Source: Anaerolineae bacterium (GTDB lineage Bacteria; Chloroflexota; Anaerolineae; Promineifilales; Promineifilaceae). From it: DNA of 64,000 bases. The stretch lies in contig JAUIAP010000004.1 in NCBI GenBank assembly GCA_030425205.1, forward strand, positions 62,001-126,000, written 5' to 3'. The translations under genes were made by a program, and so were the position numbers. The notes under the pieces were generated by a model. That model had not been told where the DNA came from. It worked only from the letters and a program-made list of their open reading frames with translations, and made no database searches. Positions 10,796 through 20,458 of this stretch are shown here, piece by piece. Every line of letters begins with the position of its first letter. The stretch's first letter is position 1.

Positions 10796-13042
10796 ATGAT
10801 TGACGCGCTCATCGGCAAATCCGTAAACGGATACAAAATCCTCGAACGCATCGGACATGGCGGCATGTCTGAGGTTTTTAAGGCACAAAGAAAGGGTGAC
10901 AGCGAGCCAATTGCACTCAAGCTGTTACACGCCTTCCACGCCGACGATCCCAGTTTTCTCTACAGATTTAATCGTGAAGCAGAGGCGATGATCGCCCTCG
11001 ATCATCCGAACATCGTGCGTGTTTTTGACTTCGACACGCAGGGCGACACGCCCTATATTGCCATGCAATATTGGAGCGGCGGAACGCTGAAAGATAAGTT
11101 TCGGGAGATGCGCGATCTCGGCCGAATTCTTTCCTTTGATAAGTCATTTCGCATCGTGCTGGAGATGGCCGATGCGCTCGCTTACGCACATAGTCGCAGC
11201 ATGGTCCACCGCGACATTAAGCCCGCCAACATCCTGTTTGCCCCCGATGGTCGCGCCATTCTGACTGACTTTGGCATCGTCAAAACGCTCAACGCCTCAA
11301 CCCACCACACGCAAACAGGCGCGATGATCGGCACACCCGCCTATATGTCGCCCGAACAGGGGTTGGGTCGTCCCGGTGATGCGCGCAGCGATGTCTATGC
11401 GTTGGGGGTGTTGTTTTTTCAGATGGTGACGGGCAAGCTGCCCTTTGATGCAGACAAGCCACTCGCCGTGGTCCTCAAACATATCAACGAGGCGATTCCA
11501 TTTCCGACTGCGGTCAACCCCAATATTCCCGCCAATATTGAAACGATTATCATGAAGGCGTTGGCGAAAAATCCGCTGGATCGTTTTCAAACGGCCGATG
11601 AGATGGGTAACGCCTTGCGCTTGGCGGTGCGGCGCAGCAATGAAACATGGGCAAAAGCGATCCCTGCAACGGTGCTGGTTGACAAGATACAAAAACCATT
11701 GCCGCCACCCATTCCGCTATTCCAAGAAAAGGCAGCAGAACGTCCCCGATTAGCTGAACCGACACGCATTCGCCAGCCAAAAACAAAACAGAAAAAGCGC
11801 AAAAAACGGCCGATTCAACGCCCCGAGCCGACGCGCCTCACGCCCAGCCCTGTGCCAGCTATCACGCTGCCCGTCCCTGCTGCGCAAAGCAATAATGGGC
11901 GTTTACGGTTGGGGCTGATCTTGGCGATGGCGGCAATTGTGCTCCTCATGGTGGTTGCGATGGTCAATCGCAACGGTGGCTTTGTCAGCATTGCGGGAGG
12001 CGGTAGTCGGGGGCAGGACGGTGATACGTTTGTGGTGCAAGAGGTGACGGATACCCCAGTTGAGATGATTGCGGGAACTCCAGATGTGGCAGCGACGGGA
12101 ACGGCCGAATCGGTTGCCGCACTCAACGCGACCGCCGTTTATCGAGCCAGCTGTGACTATCGCGTGCAGCTCGTTGCACACCATACCTATGATGACCACA
12201 CCAATATCGCCGAAGCAGGGCAGCCATTTTCGATTACATGGGTATTGCGAAATGATGGCAGTTGCCCCATCTCAGAAGGGGCGCGGTTTGTCTTTGCGAG
12301 CGGGGCAGATTTTAGCCATCCGGGTTCCATTGCGCTCTCGGAGAAGTTGGAGCCGAATGCGGAGACGCGCGTCACGGGGACGTTCCAAGCCCCATCAAAT
12401 GGGGGAATCTACACGAGTCTGTGGCAAGTTGTTGATGGAATGGGCGATCCAGTTGGATCGCCAGTTGCGTTTTCTGTATTGATCGCAACGGAGCCGATAG
12501 CGACACAATCGGCCGAAAATACCACCATCCCAACACCTGATCCAACCGCCACCCCGCGCATTCTGGTCGCCACCAACACGCCAACGAGTGAGCCAACCGC
12601 AGAGCCGACGGCGACCAGCACAGAGATTCCCGTGCGCGTCGTTGCGACACCCACCAATGTTCCCGTCCAAGCCGATCCAACCGCAACCCCTGAACCAATC
12701 GAGACGACGGAATCGGCCGATCCGCTCGACTTTAACGCCTTTGTGCAAAGCTGTGAATATGCCGACAGCGACTGGCGTTGTCAACTGTTGATCGCCCCGT
12801 CTGGGGGCAGTGAGGGCCCCTACACCATCACCATTTTCAACGATGGTGAACAGATCGATGCATATCCTCTCGTCTACAATCAAACTTACACGGCAACCGC
12901 GCCGCGTTGTGAGGCATGGACGTATGAAGTGCGCGTGCTCGACTCAGTGACACAAGAAGAGCGCAGCAAATTTCTCTATCTCGATCCAAACGCTGCCCCC
13001 ATCATCGACTATTTAGGTGGGCAATGCACCCTTTCAGAATAA
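10796..13042 (+). CDS. Receptor-type Ser/Thr protein kinase with extracellular NBR1-like Ig domain
   Basis: 748 residues from the ATG at 10796; an in-frame GTG at 10778 would add six. The kinase domain (about 13-285) has the glycine loop IGHGGMSEVF, Lys42 in IALKLL, HRDIKPAN near 139 and DFG near 158, all intact, so it should be active. After a basic Pro-rich linker a single membrane span lies at about 370-390. Outside the cell come an Ig-like domain (about 451-560) of the type shared with NBR1 ('Q.F.ITW.LRNDGSCP', 'P.......F.AP...G.Y.S.WQ..D..G.P.G'), a Thr/Pro-rich stalk, and a Cys-containing C-terminal domain. It probably transduces an envelope signal; ligand unknown. Confidence 0.93.
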   Translation: MIDALIGKSVNGYKILERIGHGGMSEVFKAQRKGDSEPIALKLLHAFHADDPSFLYRFNREAEAMIALDHPNIVRVFDFDTQGDTPYIAMQYWSGGTLKDKFREMRDLGRILSFDKSFRIVLEMADALAYAHSRSMVHRDIKPANILFAPDGRAILTDFGIVKTLNASTHHTQTGAMIGTPAYMSPEQGLGRPGDARSDVYALGVLFFQMVTGKLPFDADKPLAVVLKHINEAIPFPTAVNPNIPANIETIIMKALAKNPLDRFQTADEMGNALRLAVRRSNETWAKAIPATVLVDKIQKPLPPPIPLFQEKAAERPRLAEPTRIRQPKTKQKKRKKRPIQRPEPTRLTPSPVPAITLPVPAAQSNNGRLRLGLILAMAAIVLLMVVAMVNRNGGFVSIAGGGSRGQDGDTFVVQEVTDTPVEMIAGTPDVAATGTAESVAALNATAVYRASCDYRVQLVAHHTYDDHTNIAEAGQPFSITWVLRNDGSCPISEGARFVFASGADFSHPGSIALSEKLEPNAETRVTGTFQAPSNGGIYTSLWQVVDGMGDPVGSPVAFSVLIATEPIATQSAENTTIPTPDPTATPRILVATNTPTSEPTAEPTATSTEIPVRVVATPTNVPVQADPTATPEPIETTESADPLDFNAFVQSCEYADSDWRCQLLIAPSGGSEGPYTITIFNDGEQIDAYPLVYNQTYTATAPRCEAWTYEVRVLDSVTQEERSKFLYLDPNAAPIIDYLGGQCTLSE

Positions 13043-13253
13043 CGTATAATTCGCATGATACTTTGCGTACAACAGCCGTCGTGCGTCGTGCTTGTCCAGA
13101 GAACTAAATACAATATGGCTCCCATTCAAAACGAATGAAGTATTCGGACAAATGAAGTGCGGTTTTCGGGAGACAGATAGTCAGAATGACATGGACTGAC
13201 CATCTGAAATTTTGAATCCTAACCCCAAGACATTTGCCCCACCACTTATCATC

Positions 13254-14723
13254 ATGCTATTCCTGACCCACCTACAAGATATTTGCCATGCGCAAGCTGA
13301 CAAAGTTGCCATCGAACTTTCGGCCGAAAAGCTGACTTATCAGCAGTTAGAAACAGGTGTCCAGCAGACGATGACCTACCTGCTTGCACACGGCATTGGC
13401 GAAGGGGATCGCGTCGCCATTCAGTTGCCGAAATGTTTGCCCTTCGTCTTGATTCACCTTGCGACAATGCGACTTGGCGCGATCTCGCTGCCGCTGAACC
13501 CCGCCTATCCTGCACGGGAAACGGAATACTTTTTGAGCGATGCAGATGTCAAGCTATACGTGACGGCAGGAGATGAAAATCCGAACTTTGCATCGGCCAC
13601 AATCAGCACAAACCTAGCAGATTTCCGTCAGATGGTGGCGCAATTTGAGCCATCGATCAAGATCTTGCCAAACGAGCGTGATCAGACAGCCTTGATGATC
13701 TATACGAGCGGCACGACAGGCCGACCAAAAGGCGCACAAATCACGCACGGTAACCTGACCGCTAATATAACGGGGCTACATCGTGCATGGGGCTGGCGCG
13801 CAGATGATATTTTGCTGCATGTGCTGCCAATTTTTCACGTACATGGATTGATCGTGGCGTTACATGGCGCACTACATGCAGGCGCGACGGCGATCCTGTT
13901 ACCGAAATTTACACCGCAACTTGCGCTTGAAACGATGGTTAATCGTCGCTGTACGGTCTTCATGGCGGTTCCGACGATTCATAAGCGGCTGGTCGAATTT
14001 GAAAAATCGGCCGAATATGATCTCAGCCACATGCGCTTGCTGACCTCTGGTTCCGACCGTCTGCCCGATGATCTCTTCACCCGCTATCAATCACTCTTTG
14101 GTCACACGCTACTCGAACGATATGGCATGACGGAGACGGGGATGAACCTGTCCAATCCGCTCGTTGGGGAACGGCGCGTCGGCTCGGTCGGGTTGCCGCT
14201 GCCCGGTGTTGAAGCGCGTGTGGTTGACCCTGAATCGGATGAACCGCTGCCAGATGGGGAAGTTGGGGAGGTGCAGATTCGCGGGCCGCATGTCTTTAAG
14301 GGATATTGGCGGATGGCGCAAAAATCGGCCGATGCGTTCACAAAAGATGGCTGGCTGCGAACGGGTGATTTGGGTTTGCGAGAACCCGATGGCTATTTCA
14401 CGCTCAAGGGGCGTTCCAAAGATTTGATCATTACGGGCGGTCTCAATGTCTATCCACCAGAAGTCGAGCTTGTGCTGTCTGAACTGCCGGCCGTCGCAGC
14501 CAGTGCCGTCATCGGCTGCCCCGATGATGAGTGGGGGGAACAAATCACGGCGGTTGTCGTTCTTAGAGCAGGCCATCGTCTGACGGAAGCGGAGATCATC
14601 GCATTTTGTCGCACGAAACTGGCAGCCTACAAGGCACCGCGTCGCGTCATCTTTGCCGATGAACTGCCTCGCAACGCACTGGGAAAGGTGCAGAAGGCAC
14701 GGTTGCGCGAAAGTGCATGTTGA
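13254..14723 (+). CDS. matB: Malonyl-CoA synthetase-like AMP-binding enzyme
   Basis: 489 residues from the ATG at 13254; an upstream TTG at 13212 has no support. It is an ANL-superfamily acyl-CoA synthetase: the AMP-binding P-loop [12 protein letters not shown] is near 150, the acyl/adenylate motif RYGMTETGM near 289, and the hinge/core RTGDLG and the C-terminal Lys in ALGKVQK. The stretch [20 protein letters not shown] following the TE motif matches the malonyl-CoA synthetase subgroup (MatB/ACSF3), which makes malonyl-CoA from malonate, ATP and CoA. The substrate assignment is by motif only; other short acids are possible. The 13043-13253 spacer upstream holds no supported gene. Confidence 0.8.
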   Translation: MLFLTHLQDICHAQADKVAIELSAEKLTYQQLETGVQQTMTYLLAHGIGEGDRVAIQLPKCLPFVLIHLATMRLGAISLPLNPAYPARETEYFLSDADVKLYVTAGDENPNFASATISTNLADFRQMVAQFEPSIKILPNERDQTALMIYTSGTTGRPKGAQITHGNLTANITGLHRAWGWRADDILLHVLPIFHVHGLIVALHGALHAGATAILLPKFTPQLALETMVNRRCTVFMAVPTIHKRLVEFEKSAEYDLSHMRLLTSGSDRLPDDLFTRYQSLFGHTLLERYGMTETGMNLSNPLVGERRVGSVGLPLPGVEARVVDPESDEPLPDGEVGEVQIRGPHVFKGYWRMAQKSADAFTKDGWLRTGDLGLREPDGYFTLKGRSKDLIITGGLNVYPPEVELVLSELPAVAASAVIGCPDDEWGEQITAVVVLRAGHRLTEAEIIAFCRTKLAAYKAPRRVIFADELPRNALGKVQKARLRESAC

Positions 14724-14853
14724 TGGTTTGCTCGTCCGTTCATGACAATCGGCCGAAAATGTGCAACTTTGTCCGTTGACAACCGTAGGGTTTTTTGGAC
14801 AGTCGAAGATGCGCGGACTAAAAAGTTCGTGCCACAAAACATGGAGCGTTATC

Positions 14854-15306
14854 ATGGATAGACAACAACAAGCAGAACAAATCATCAACAATTACATGCT
14901 CTGGTCGGCCGGTGGAGGGATGTTACCCATTCCGTTAGCAGACATCGCGGCCGTCTCCGCCTTGCAGGTGGACATGTTCTCGAAACTCGCCAAACTATAC
15001 GACACAGACATTTCGCAAGATCGCTCAAAGGCGTTCATCGCGTCGGTCGCGGGAACAACGCTCGTGCGCTACATGGTAAGCGCATTTAAGGTCGTTCCCG
15101 GCTTTGGTACTGTTGCGGGAGGTCTGGCGGGTGCGGCAACGGGCGCAGCCTCAACGTTTGCACTCGGTCATGTGGCGATTCGCTACTTTGAAAAAGATGG
15201 TTCTCTCGACAATGTTGATATGGACGAAGCACGCCAAGCCTACAAAGAGGCCTACAAAGAAGGCGAAGAGCGTGCCAAAGAGATGAACGAGAAAGAAGTG
15301 GCCTAA
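14854..15306 (+). CDS. DUF697-type membrane-associated protein
   Basis: 150 residues. The conserved start MLPIPLADIAAVSALQVDM, followed by a Gly/Ala-rich amphipathic region (PGFGTVAGGLAGAATGAAS) and ALGHVAIRYFE, is typical of DUF697, a helical domain often linked to YcjF/GTPase systems and to acid or envelope stress. The C-terminus is a charged helix rich in Glu/Lys. ATG 14854 is preceded by GGAGCG at a good distance; longer upstream extensions lack support. A terminator follows at 15337. Confidence 0.8.
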   Translation: MDRQQQAEQIINNYMLWSAGGGMLPIPLADIAAVSALQVDMFSKLAKLYDTDISQDRSKAFIASVAGTTLVRYMVSAFKVVPGFGTVAGGLAGAATGAASTFALGHVAIRYFEKDGSLDNVDMDEARQAYKEAYKEGEERAKEMNEKEVA

Positions 15307-15336
15307 AACCATTTCACAAATTTGACGTTTGTAAAG

Positions 15337-15366
15337 TTGCCGACTTTTTGAAAGTTGGCAATTTTT
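15337..15366 (+). terminator. Intrinsic terminator after the DUF697 gene
   Basis: TTGCCGACTTT (15337-15347) pairs with AAAGTTGGCAA (15351-15361) with one G-T pair, followed by TTTTT. It overlaps the -35 region of the next promoter. Confidence 0.7.
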
Positions 15367-15375
15367 GTTTATACT
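15348..15375 (+). promoter_or_regulatory. Sigma70-type promoter of the thiamine operon
   Basis: TTGAAA (15348-15353), 16-base spacer, TATACT (15370-15375). Transcription would begin near 15382, just ahead of the TPP riboswitch. Confidence 0.6.
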
Positions 15376-15387
15376 GTGGGCAACAAT

Positions 15388-15486
15388 TGAATCGCGGGAG
15401 CTGAGGCAACTCGGCTGAGAGTGCTGCACATTGCGCAGCAGACCGCTACACCTGATCCAGATAATGCTGGCGTAGGAATCTACTGT
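15388..15486 (+). ncRNA. TPP riboswitch (THI element)
   Basis: The conserved core is complete: CTGAGAG (15415 onward), a variable P3a hairpin TGCTGCAC/GCGCAGCA, then ACACCTGATCCAGATAATG and CTGGCGTAGGAA. These are the two thiamine-pyrophosphate binding arms of the THI-box. It is followed within 10 bases by an intrinsic terminator, so the expression platform is probably premature termination when TPP is abundant. It controls the thiamine-binding lipoprotein gene at 15612. Confidence 0.95.
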
Positions 15487-15495
15487 ATTTGCGCG

Positions 15496-15522
15496 AGCCT
15501 CCTGTGATCAGGGGGCTTTTTT
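15496..15522 (+). terminator. Riboswitch-controlled terminator
   Basis: AGCCTCCT (15496-15503) pairs with AGGGGGCT (15510-15517, one mismatch), loop of about six bases, followed by TTTTT. The position between the TPP aptamer and the thiB start indicates transcription attenuation. Confidence 0.8.
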
Positions 15523-15611
15523 GATCTTAGCTGCTAGTTACTAGTTGCTGGCCGCTGGTAAGTTTGGCTTACAAGCGACGAGTCACTATTCATTAGCTTT
15601 TTGGAGTAGAG

Positions 15612-16652
15612 ATGAAGAAATTGATGTTTATTTTGCTTTTGCTCGGTGCAGTAGCGTGTCAGCCTGTGCAGGAAGGAGCGGGGGAACCCGTGACCTTGCG
15701 CTTGGTGACGCATGACAGTTTTGAGATTGGCGAGGCAACCATTGCCGCATTTGAGCAAGAGACGGGCCATACGGTCGAGATTGTGAAGTCGGGTGATGCA
15801 GGGCAGATTGTCAATCAATCGGTCTTGTCAAAGAATAATCCGCTTGGAGATGTCATTTATGGGATTGACAACACCTTTTTGAGCCGTGCGCTGGAAGGAG
15901 AAATCTTGCTGGCGTATGAATCGCCACAATTGGCAGAGATTTCTGATGAGTTGAAACTCGATAGCCGGAATCGTGCGCTGCCCGTTAGTTATGGCGATGT
16001 TTGCCTGAACTACGACAAAGCTTGGTTCGCGGATAGCGGGTTACAGCCACCAGTCAATTTGGATAGTTTGGTGCAGGAAAACTATCGTGGGTTGACCGTT
16101 GTCGAAAATCCAGCGACAAGCAGTCCGGGACTTGCGTTTTTGTTGGCGACGATTGCGGCATATGGTGACGATGAGTTTGTCGATTATTGGGATGCGCTAC
16201 GGGCAAACGACGTGCTGGTGACGAGTGGCTGGGAAGACGCTTACTATGGTGCATTCACGATGTATGGGGGAGATCGGCCGATTGTTGTCTCATACGCGAG
16301 TAGCCCGCCGGCTGAAGTGATCTTTGCCGAAACCCCACTCGACGACGCACCGACCGCATCGGTGACGGGCGCAAATAGCTGCTTCCGACAGGTCGAATTT
16401 GTCGGAATTTTGGATGGAACCGAGCATGAAGCGGCGGCGCAACAGTTAGTCGATTTTATTTTGGGGACGACATTTCAAAATGATATTCCGTTGAATATGT
16501 TTGTTTTCCCTGCGAATGAAATGGCGCAACTACCAGAGGAGTTTGTCGCGTATGCGGCCATTCCAGCAGAACCTGCGTTGGTCGATTCGGCCGATATTGC
16601 CGCCAATCGTGAACTATGGATTGAGCTGTGGACCGATACGGTATTGCGATAG
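15612..16652 (+). CDS. thiB: Thiamine ABC transporter substrate-binding lipoprotein
   Basis: 346 residues with a lipoprotein signal peptide (MKKLMFILLLLGAVAC, Cys16 as lipidation site). The body is a type-2 periplasmic binding fold of the thiamine/iron family: VTLRLVTHDSFEIGEATIAAFEQ at the start, a GDVCLNYDKAWF strand, and SPGLAFLLA and GWEDAY in the second lobe, as in ThiB/TbpA. The TPP riboswitch directly upstream fixes the ligand class as thiamine or a precursor. The permease and ATPase are not adjacent; a permease of the right class is cut off at 63169, far away. The gene ends before a convergent subtilase. Confidence 0.92.
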   Translation: MKKLMFILLLLGAVACQPVQEGAGEPVTLRLVTHDSFEIGEATIAAFEQETGHTVEIVKSGDAGQIVNQSVLSKNNPLGDVIYGIDNTFLSRALEGEILLAYESPQLAEISDELKLDSRNRALPVSYGDVCLNYDKAWFADSGLQPPVNLDSLVQENYRGLTVVENPATSSPGLAFLLATIAAYGDDEFVDYWDALRANDVLVTSGWEDAYYGAFTMYGGDRPIVVSYASSPPAEVIFAETPLDDAPTASVTGANSCFRQVEFVGILDGTEHEAAAQQLVDFILGTTFQNDIPLNMFVFPANEMAQLPEEFVAYAAIPAEPALVDSADIAANRELWIELWTDTVLR

Positions 16653-16702
16653 AACAGATTGCCAGCTGTTCCCGCTAAGGACAGTTGGCAACTTTACATT
16701 CG

Positions 16703-18352
16703 TTAGCTCTTGGGGCGAAATTTTACGATGGCGGTTAGGGTCAGCGAGAGCAGGATGAGTGCCCAGATGACGTGTGGCGATGGTTGTGTGGGGGTGATGT
16801 TGTTTGAGGTTAACGTCGTTGCAAGCACGGTCTGTTGTGCGAGCAAAACCGCCTCATACGCATCGATCTCCCCATAGCCAAAGGTGTGATTGGGTAAGCT
16901 GCTTGGCGTATCTCCGCCGCACGTCTCATTCGTATATTTGGGAACGGCCGTCTGTCGAATGATCTGTTCGATTGCGTTGACTTGTCCGTCGAGCTGTGGA
17001 TTGGCAGAGATAATCAAGGCGACAAGCCCTGCGACGTGCGGCCCTGCCATACTCGTTCCGCTCTTATTGCCCCAGCTATCGAATCTAATCGTGGAGTAGA
17101 CGTTTGAGCCGGGCGCAGAGATGTCAGGTTTTGGCCGATTACTGCCGTCAATCGTCACAGGCCCACGACTGCTAAAACCAGAGATTAGACCATCTTGACG
17201 GGTTGAACCAACGGTGAAGGAGGCATCGTAAATGGCGGCTGGTGTGTAGATTGCGCCGCACGATGCCCCATAGTTGCCAGCCGATACGACAGGGAAAATA
17301 CCTGCGGCGCGCACCTGCTCCGTTGCCGCTTGCAAAATGAGCGGGTCGGTGCAGCCTTCTGACGACGGACAGGACCACGAGTTGGCAATGACGTGTGGCG
17401 ATTTGGTCGGGTCACCATCCGTCATTGGGTCGCCCAAATAGGGATAGGGGGCAACAAACCACTCGAAGCATTCAGCATAACTGGCTGGCGTTCCCCAGCC
17501 GCGCTCCATGTTACGACAGGCGACCCACTTTGCATCGGGAGCCATGCCGATTGCGGTTGCGCTGGGGCTGTTGTTACCACCGACCATCGTTCCCATCGTG
17601 TGGGTTCCATGTCCGAAATCATCGCATGGAATGGCGATCGTATAGCCACAAATCGTATTTTCATCGGTGTAGTGGGAGTCGCGCTCGTGGATTGCGTCAT
17701 GCCAATTGTAGACGTGATCGGCCGATGAGCCGTTCCAACCGCGATATTGCGCTTTCAAATCGACGTGCGTCCATTCATAGCCCGTGTCCGCACCGCCGAC
17801 GGTTACATTTGCACCCGTTACGCCTAGTTCATCCCAGACGCGATACGCTCGAGTCTTTGAAATCCCCCATGTAACGGTCATGCTACTCACGGCGTTGATG
17901 CGCGGCGTATTGAGCAGTATTTCGGGCAGTGGTGTGTCAATTTTGGCGGGAAAGTTGGCGGCGACGAACTGAACATCGTCGAGTTCGGCAATCGCTTGGA
18001 TGAGGGGTGCGTTTCCCGTTGCAACAATGGTGTTGTTGATCCAATGTTGTCGAAATGTCGCCTCATGTTGGTTTAAGACGGCGACCGCATCGGACTGTGT
18101 GGCGAGGGCATGGGCGCGGAGCGTGTCATAGACATGCTGGGCTTTGGCATTCTTGCCGCTTAGATGGTCGGTGTCAACGGTTGGGAGGCGTTCAAGCTCA
18201 ATGATGAAGCTTAAATCGTTCAACCGCGCACTACTCAAGACATGGGGATCGACTTTCGATTCCCAGTCGGCAGCTTGCGTTATCGGCCGAAAAAGTACCA
18301 CCACCATCAATAGTGGCAAGAAGACAAAAAATGAATAGATGCGGCGTTGCAT
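16703..18352 (-). CDS. Secreted, C-terminally anchored subtilisin-like serine protease (S8)
   Basis: 549 residues from the ATG at 18352; an in-frame start at 18406 would place extra residues before the signal peptide. Signal peptide at 1-27, then an inhibitor-I9-like propeptide region (about 35-135). The catalytic triad is intact: Asp in GADTGYEW (about 186), His in DFGHGTHTMG (about 246), Ser in SGTSMAGPHVAG (about 431). Several Cys pairs are present in the catalytic domain. The C-terminus holds a membrane span (VIWALILLSLTLTAIV) with a short basic tail, so it probably stays on the outer face of the membrane. It is similar in layout to bacillopeptidase F-type enzymes. Confidence 0.92.
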   Translation of the reverse strand: MQRRIYSFFVFLPLLMVVVLFRPITQAADWESKVDPHVLSSARLNDLSFIIELERLPTVDTDHLSGKNAKAQHVYDTLRAHALATQSDAVAVLNQHEATFRQHWINNTIVATGNAPLIQAIAELDDVQFVAANFPAKIDTPLPEILLNTPRINAVSSMTVTWGISKTRAYRVWDELGVTGANVTVGGADTGYEWTHVDLKAQYRGWNGSSADHVYNWHDAIHERDSHYTDENTICGYTIAIPCDDFGHGTHTMGTMVGGNNSPSATAIGMAPDAKWVACRNMERGWGTPASYAECFEWFVAPYPYLGDPMTDGDPTKSPHVIANSWSCPSSEGCTDPLILQAATEQVRAAGIFPVVSAGNYGASCGAIYTPAAIYDASFTVGSTRQDGLISGFSSRGPVTIDGSNRPKPDISAPGSNVYSTIRFDSWGNKSGTSMAGPHVAGLVALIISANPQLDGQVNAIEQIIRQTAVPKYTNETCGGDTPSSLPNHTFGYGEIDAYEAVLLAQQTVLATTLTSNNITPTQPSPHVIWALILLSLTLTAIVKFRPKS

Positions 18353-18418
18353 AATCGTTCCTATAAATCGTTTGATACAGCATAGCAAGACAGGCCCCAC
18401 AAGCAATAGGCTATCTGA

Positions 18419-19732
18419 CTATTCAGCAGGATTCCCACGCTTTTTCTCATTGACCAGCAGTAAGATCATCCCGCCGATGGTGAGGAAGAGAACGATTGTG
18501 CCGATGGCGATCTTGATGCCGAGCTGCTCGGCGGCCAAATCACCCATCCCCTGTGCAAGATAGCGGCGTGTTGCAGAGGCGGCGACGAACCCAAAGAGCG
18601 TGGGGCCGATAAATGACGAGGAGCGACCAGCAACCGCGAACAACCCATAAAATTCAGCACTCTGTCCAGCGGGCGCGAGCTGGCTGACCATCGTGCGGCT
18701 GACCGACTGAATCCCCGCCATTGCAAAACCAGCGGCCGCTCCGATTAAATAGAACGCCAGCCCCGTCGTTGTAAACCAAAGCGGAATCACGACGATGATC
18801 ATCATCCCAATTGAACTGATCAGTGCGCGCTTGCTGCCGCCGCGATCGGCCATAATGCCAAAAAGATAGGCACCAACGACGTTCGTCACTTGAACGAGAA
18901 TGATCAATACGATGAGTTGCGTTTGATCAAAGCCATAGAGCACCGCACCGATGATAGACGCAAAGTTGAGCGTAATCATCACGCCATCGTGATAGATGAT
19001 GAAGGCGAGCAGAAATTTGAGGTACTCGCGATAGTGGCGGGCGGCGCGCGCTGTGGCGGCGAGTTGGCGGAATCCAATCATCAGTTGGGATGGGGCAAGG
19101 CGTTGCGGCGTGGCGCGTTCGTGCAGCCAGAGAAAGAGCGGAACGGCCGAAAGCGCGAAGAAGATCGCCGTGATCGGAAAGGTAATTCGGACGATCAGAT
19201 TGTTGGGATATTGCTCGCCAAGCACGACGACCAGCGGAAGCACGATGATGAGACAGAGAATGCCCCCCATCGATCCAACTGCCCAGCCTGTGCCTGAAAT
19301 TCGGCCGATTTCTCCCTCATCCGCAATTTCTGGCAACAATCCATTGTAGAAAACTTGCGCGGCCCGATACCCTATCTCGGCAATGATAAAAAAGGTCATC
19401 CCCAGCAGAACATTCCCGCTTTGCACAAAAAAGAGCAAGCCGGTCGCGATGACCGAGAGCGTCGTGAAGAACAGCAGAAAGCGTTTTTTCGATCCTGCAT
19501 AGTCAGCGATTGTGCCAAGCACGGGCGAAATGATCGCGGTGATCAGCATGGCAATGCCGACTGCAATGCCCCAAAGCTGCGTGCCGCGCTCACCACCGAC
19601 AACGCCATCCTTGAAGTAGGCCGAATAGATCGCCAGCAGAACGACAGCGGCATAGGCCGAACTGCCAAAGTCATAGAGATACCAACCCCAGCGGTCACGG
19701 CGGGTGATGGGTTGATCTGTTACAAGTTGCAT
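18419..19732 (-). CDS. UMF1-family MFS transporter (Atg22-like)
   Basis: 437 residues, about 12 membrane spans. The opening WGWYLYDFGSSAYAAVV is the UMF1/Atg22-like signature, and the inter-span loop ADYAGSKKR is the expected MFS motif A. In yeast the Atg22 homologue exports amino acids from the vacuole; the bacterial members are uncharacterised, so substrate is unknown. It lies 66 bases upstream of the subtilase and 11 bases after plsC on the same strand, making a plausible operon plsC-UMF1-protease. Confidence 0.88.
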   Translation of the reverse strand: MQLVTDQPITRRDRWGWYLYDFGSSAYAAVVLLAIYSAYFKDGVVGGERGTQLWGIAVGIAMLITAIISPVLGTIADYAGSKKRFLLFFTTLSVIATGLLFFVQSGNVLLGMTFFIIAEIGYRAAQVFYNGLLPEIADEGEIGRISGTGWAVGSMGGILCLIIVLPLVVVLGEQYPNNLIVRITFPITAIFFALSAVPLFLWLHERATPQRLAPSQLMIGFRQLAATARAARHYREYLKFLLAFIIYHDGVMITLNFASIIGAVLYGFDQTQLIVLIILVQVTNVVGAYLFGIMADRGGSKRALISSIGMMIIVVIPLWFTTTGLAFYLIGAAAGFAMAGIQSVSRTMVSQLAPAGQSAEFYGLFAVAGRSSSFIGPTLFGFVAASATRRYLAQGMGDLAAEQLGIKIAIGTIVLFLTIGGMILLLVNEKKRGNPAE

Positions 19733-19743
19733 CTACTTCTCCT

Positions 19744-20445
19744 TTAGTTCAATTCATGATATGGAAAATCTGCCACTTTGCGTGCGGCTTCCCGCAAGAC
19801 AGGATCATCTGAATATAGACCGCGTTGACCCGGTGGCAGCAGATCAGCGATGGCTTTCATCATCGTTTCTCCAATGTTGTCGAGTTGACGACGGCGTTGC
19901 TTACCACGTCCATCGGCCGAAAATGGACCAATTGCCTGCCCAATCCGCACGGTCACCTGTGGTCGTCGCTGCTTAAAGAGTTGCGTCATGCCATCAATTC
20001 CGATCGGCAGAATGGGCGCATTGTTTAGGGTGGCGATCAGGGCGGTTCCGGGACGCGCAGGGCGCAGCACGTCTGCCCACGATCCTCCCTCTGGAAAAAC
20101 ACCAACAAACCCATTCTGTTGCAAAACTTGTTCAGATTGGCGCAATGCTTCACGCGAAGCTGTGCCGCGCTTAACGCGAATGACGCCATAGAGTCCGGGT
20201 AACGACTTGACGATCCACGGTGCGCTAGGATTCTGGGTACCAGCAAGAAATTCAGTTTGTGGGGGCAAAATGCTGATAAGCAAAACGGGATCGGCAAAGT
20301 GAAAGTGGTTGGCGATAGCGAGACAAGGGCCAGTTGCGGGAATGTTTTCACGCCCTTCAATTTTCAGATCGGTGAATGCGAACAGTGACACATCGATCAG
20401 AAAGCGCAGGATTGTGCGTCGCAGGGAGTAGCGGGGATATTGCAT
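19744..20445 (-). CDS. plsC: 1-acyl-sn-glycerol-3-phosphate acyltransferase family protein
   Basis: 233 residues from the ATG at 20445. The open frame extends upstream to 20649 but that part is Ser/Pro-rich noise overlapping the next gene. The acyltransferase HX4D box is intact (NHFHFAD), followed by the substrate block FPEGGSW. This is the glycerophosphate acyltransferase fold that makes phosphatidic acid at the cytoplasmic face of the membrane. It sits 13 bases downstream of the UPF0210 gene and upstream of the UMF1 transporter, all on one strand. Confidence 0.9.
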   Translation of the reverse strand: MQYPRYSLRRTILRFLIDVSLFAFTDLKIEGRENIPATGPCLAIANHFHFADPVLLISILPPQTEFLAGTQNPSAPWIVKSLPGLYGVIRVKRGTASREALRQSEQVLQQNGFVGVFPEGGSWADVLRPARPGTALIATLNNAPILPIGIDGMTQLFKQRRPQVTVRIGQAIGPFSADGRGKQRRRQLDNIGETMMKAIADLLPPGQRGLYSDDPVLREAARKVADFPYHELN

Positions 20446-20458
20446 GGGACTAGAGTGA

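Noticed and set aside
13055..13138. 27-residue ORF following a TATAAT box in the kinase-matB spacer
   Set aside because: The ATG is only four bases after the box, with no Shine-Dalgarno, and the peptide has no recognisable features. Not called as a gene.
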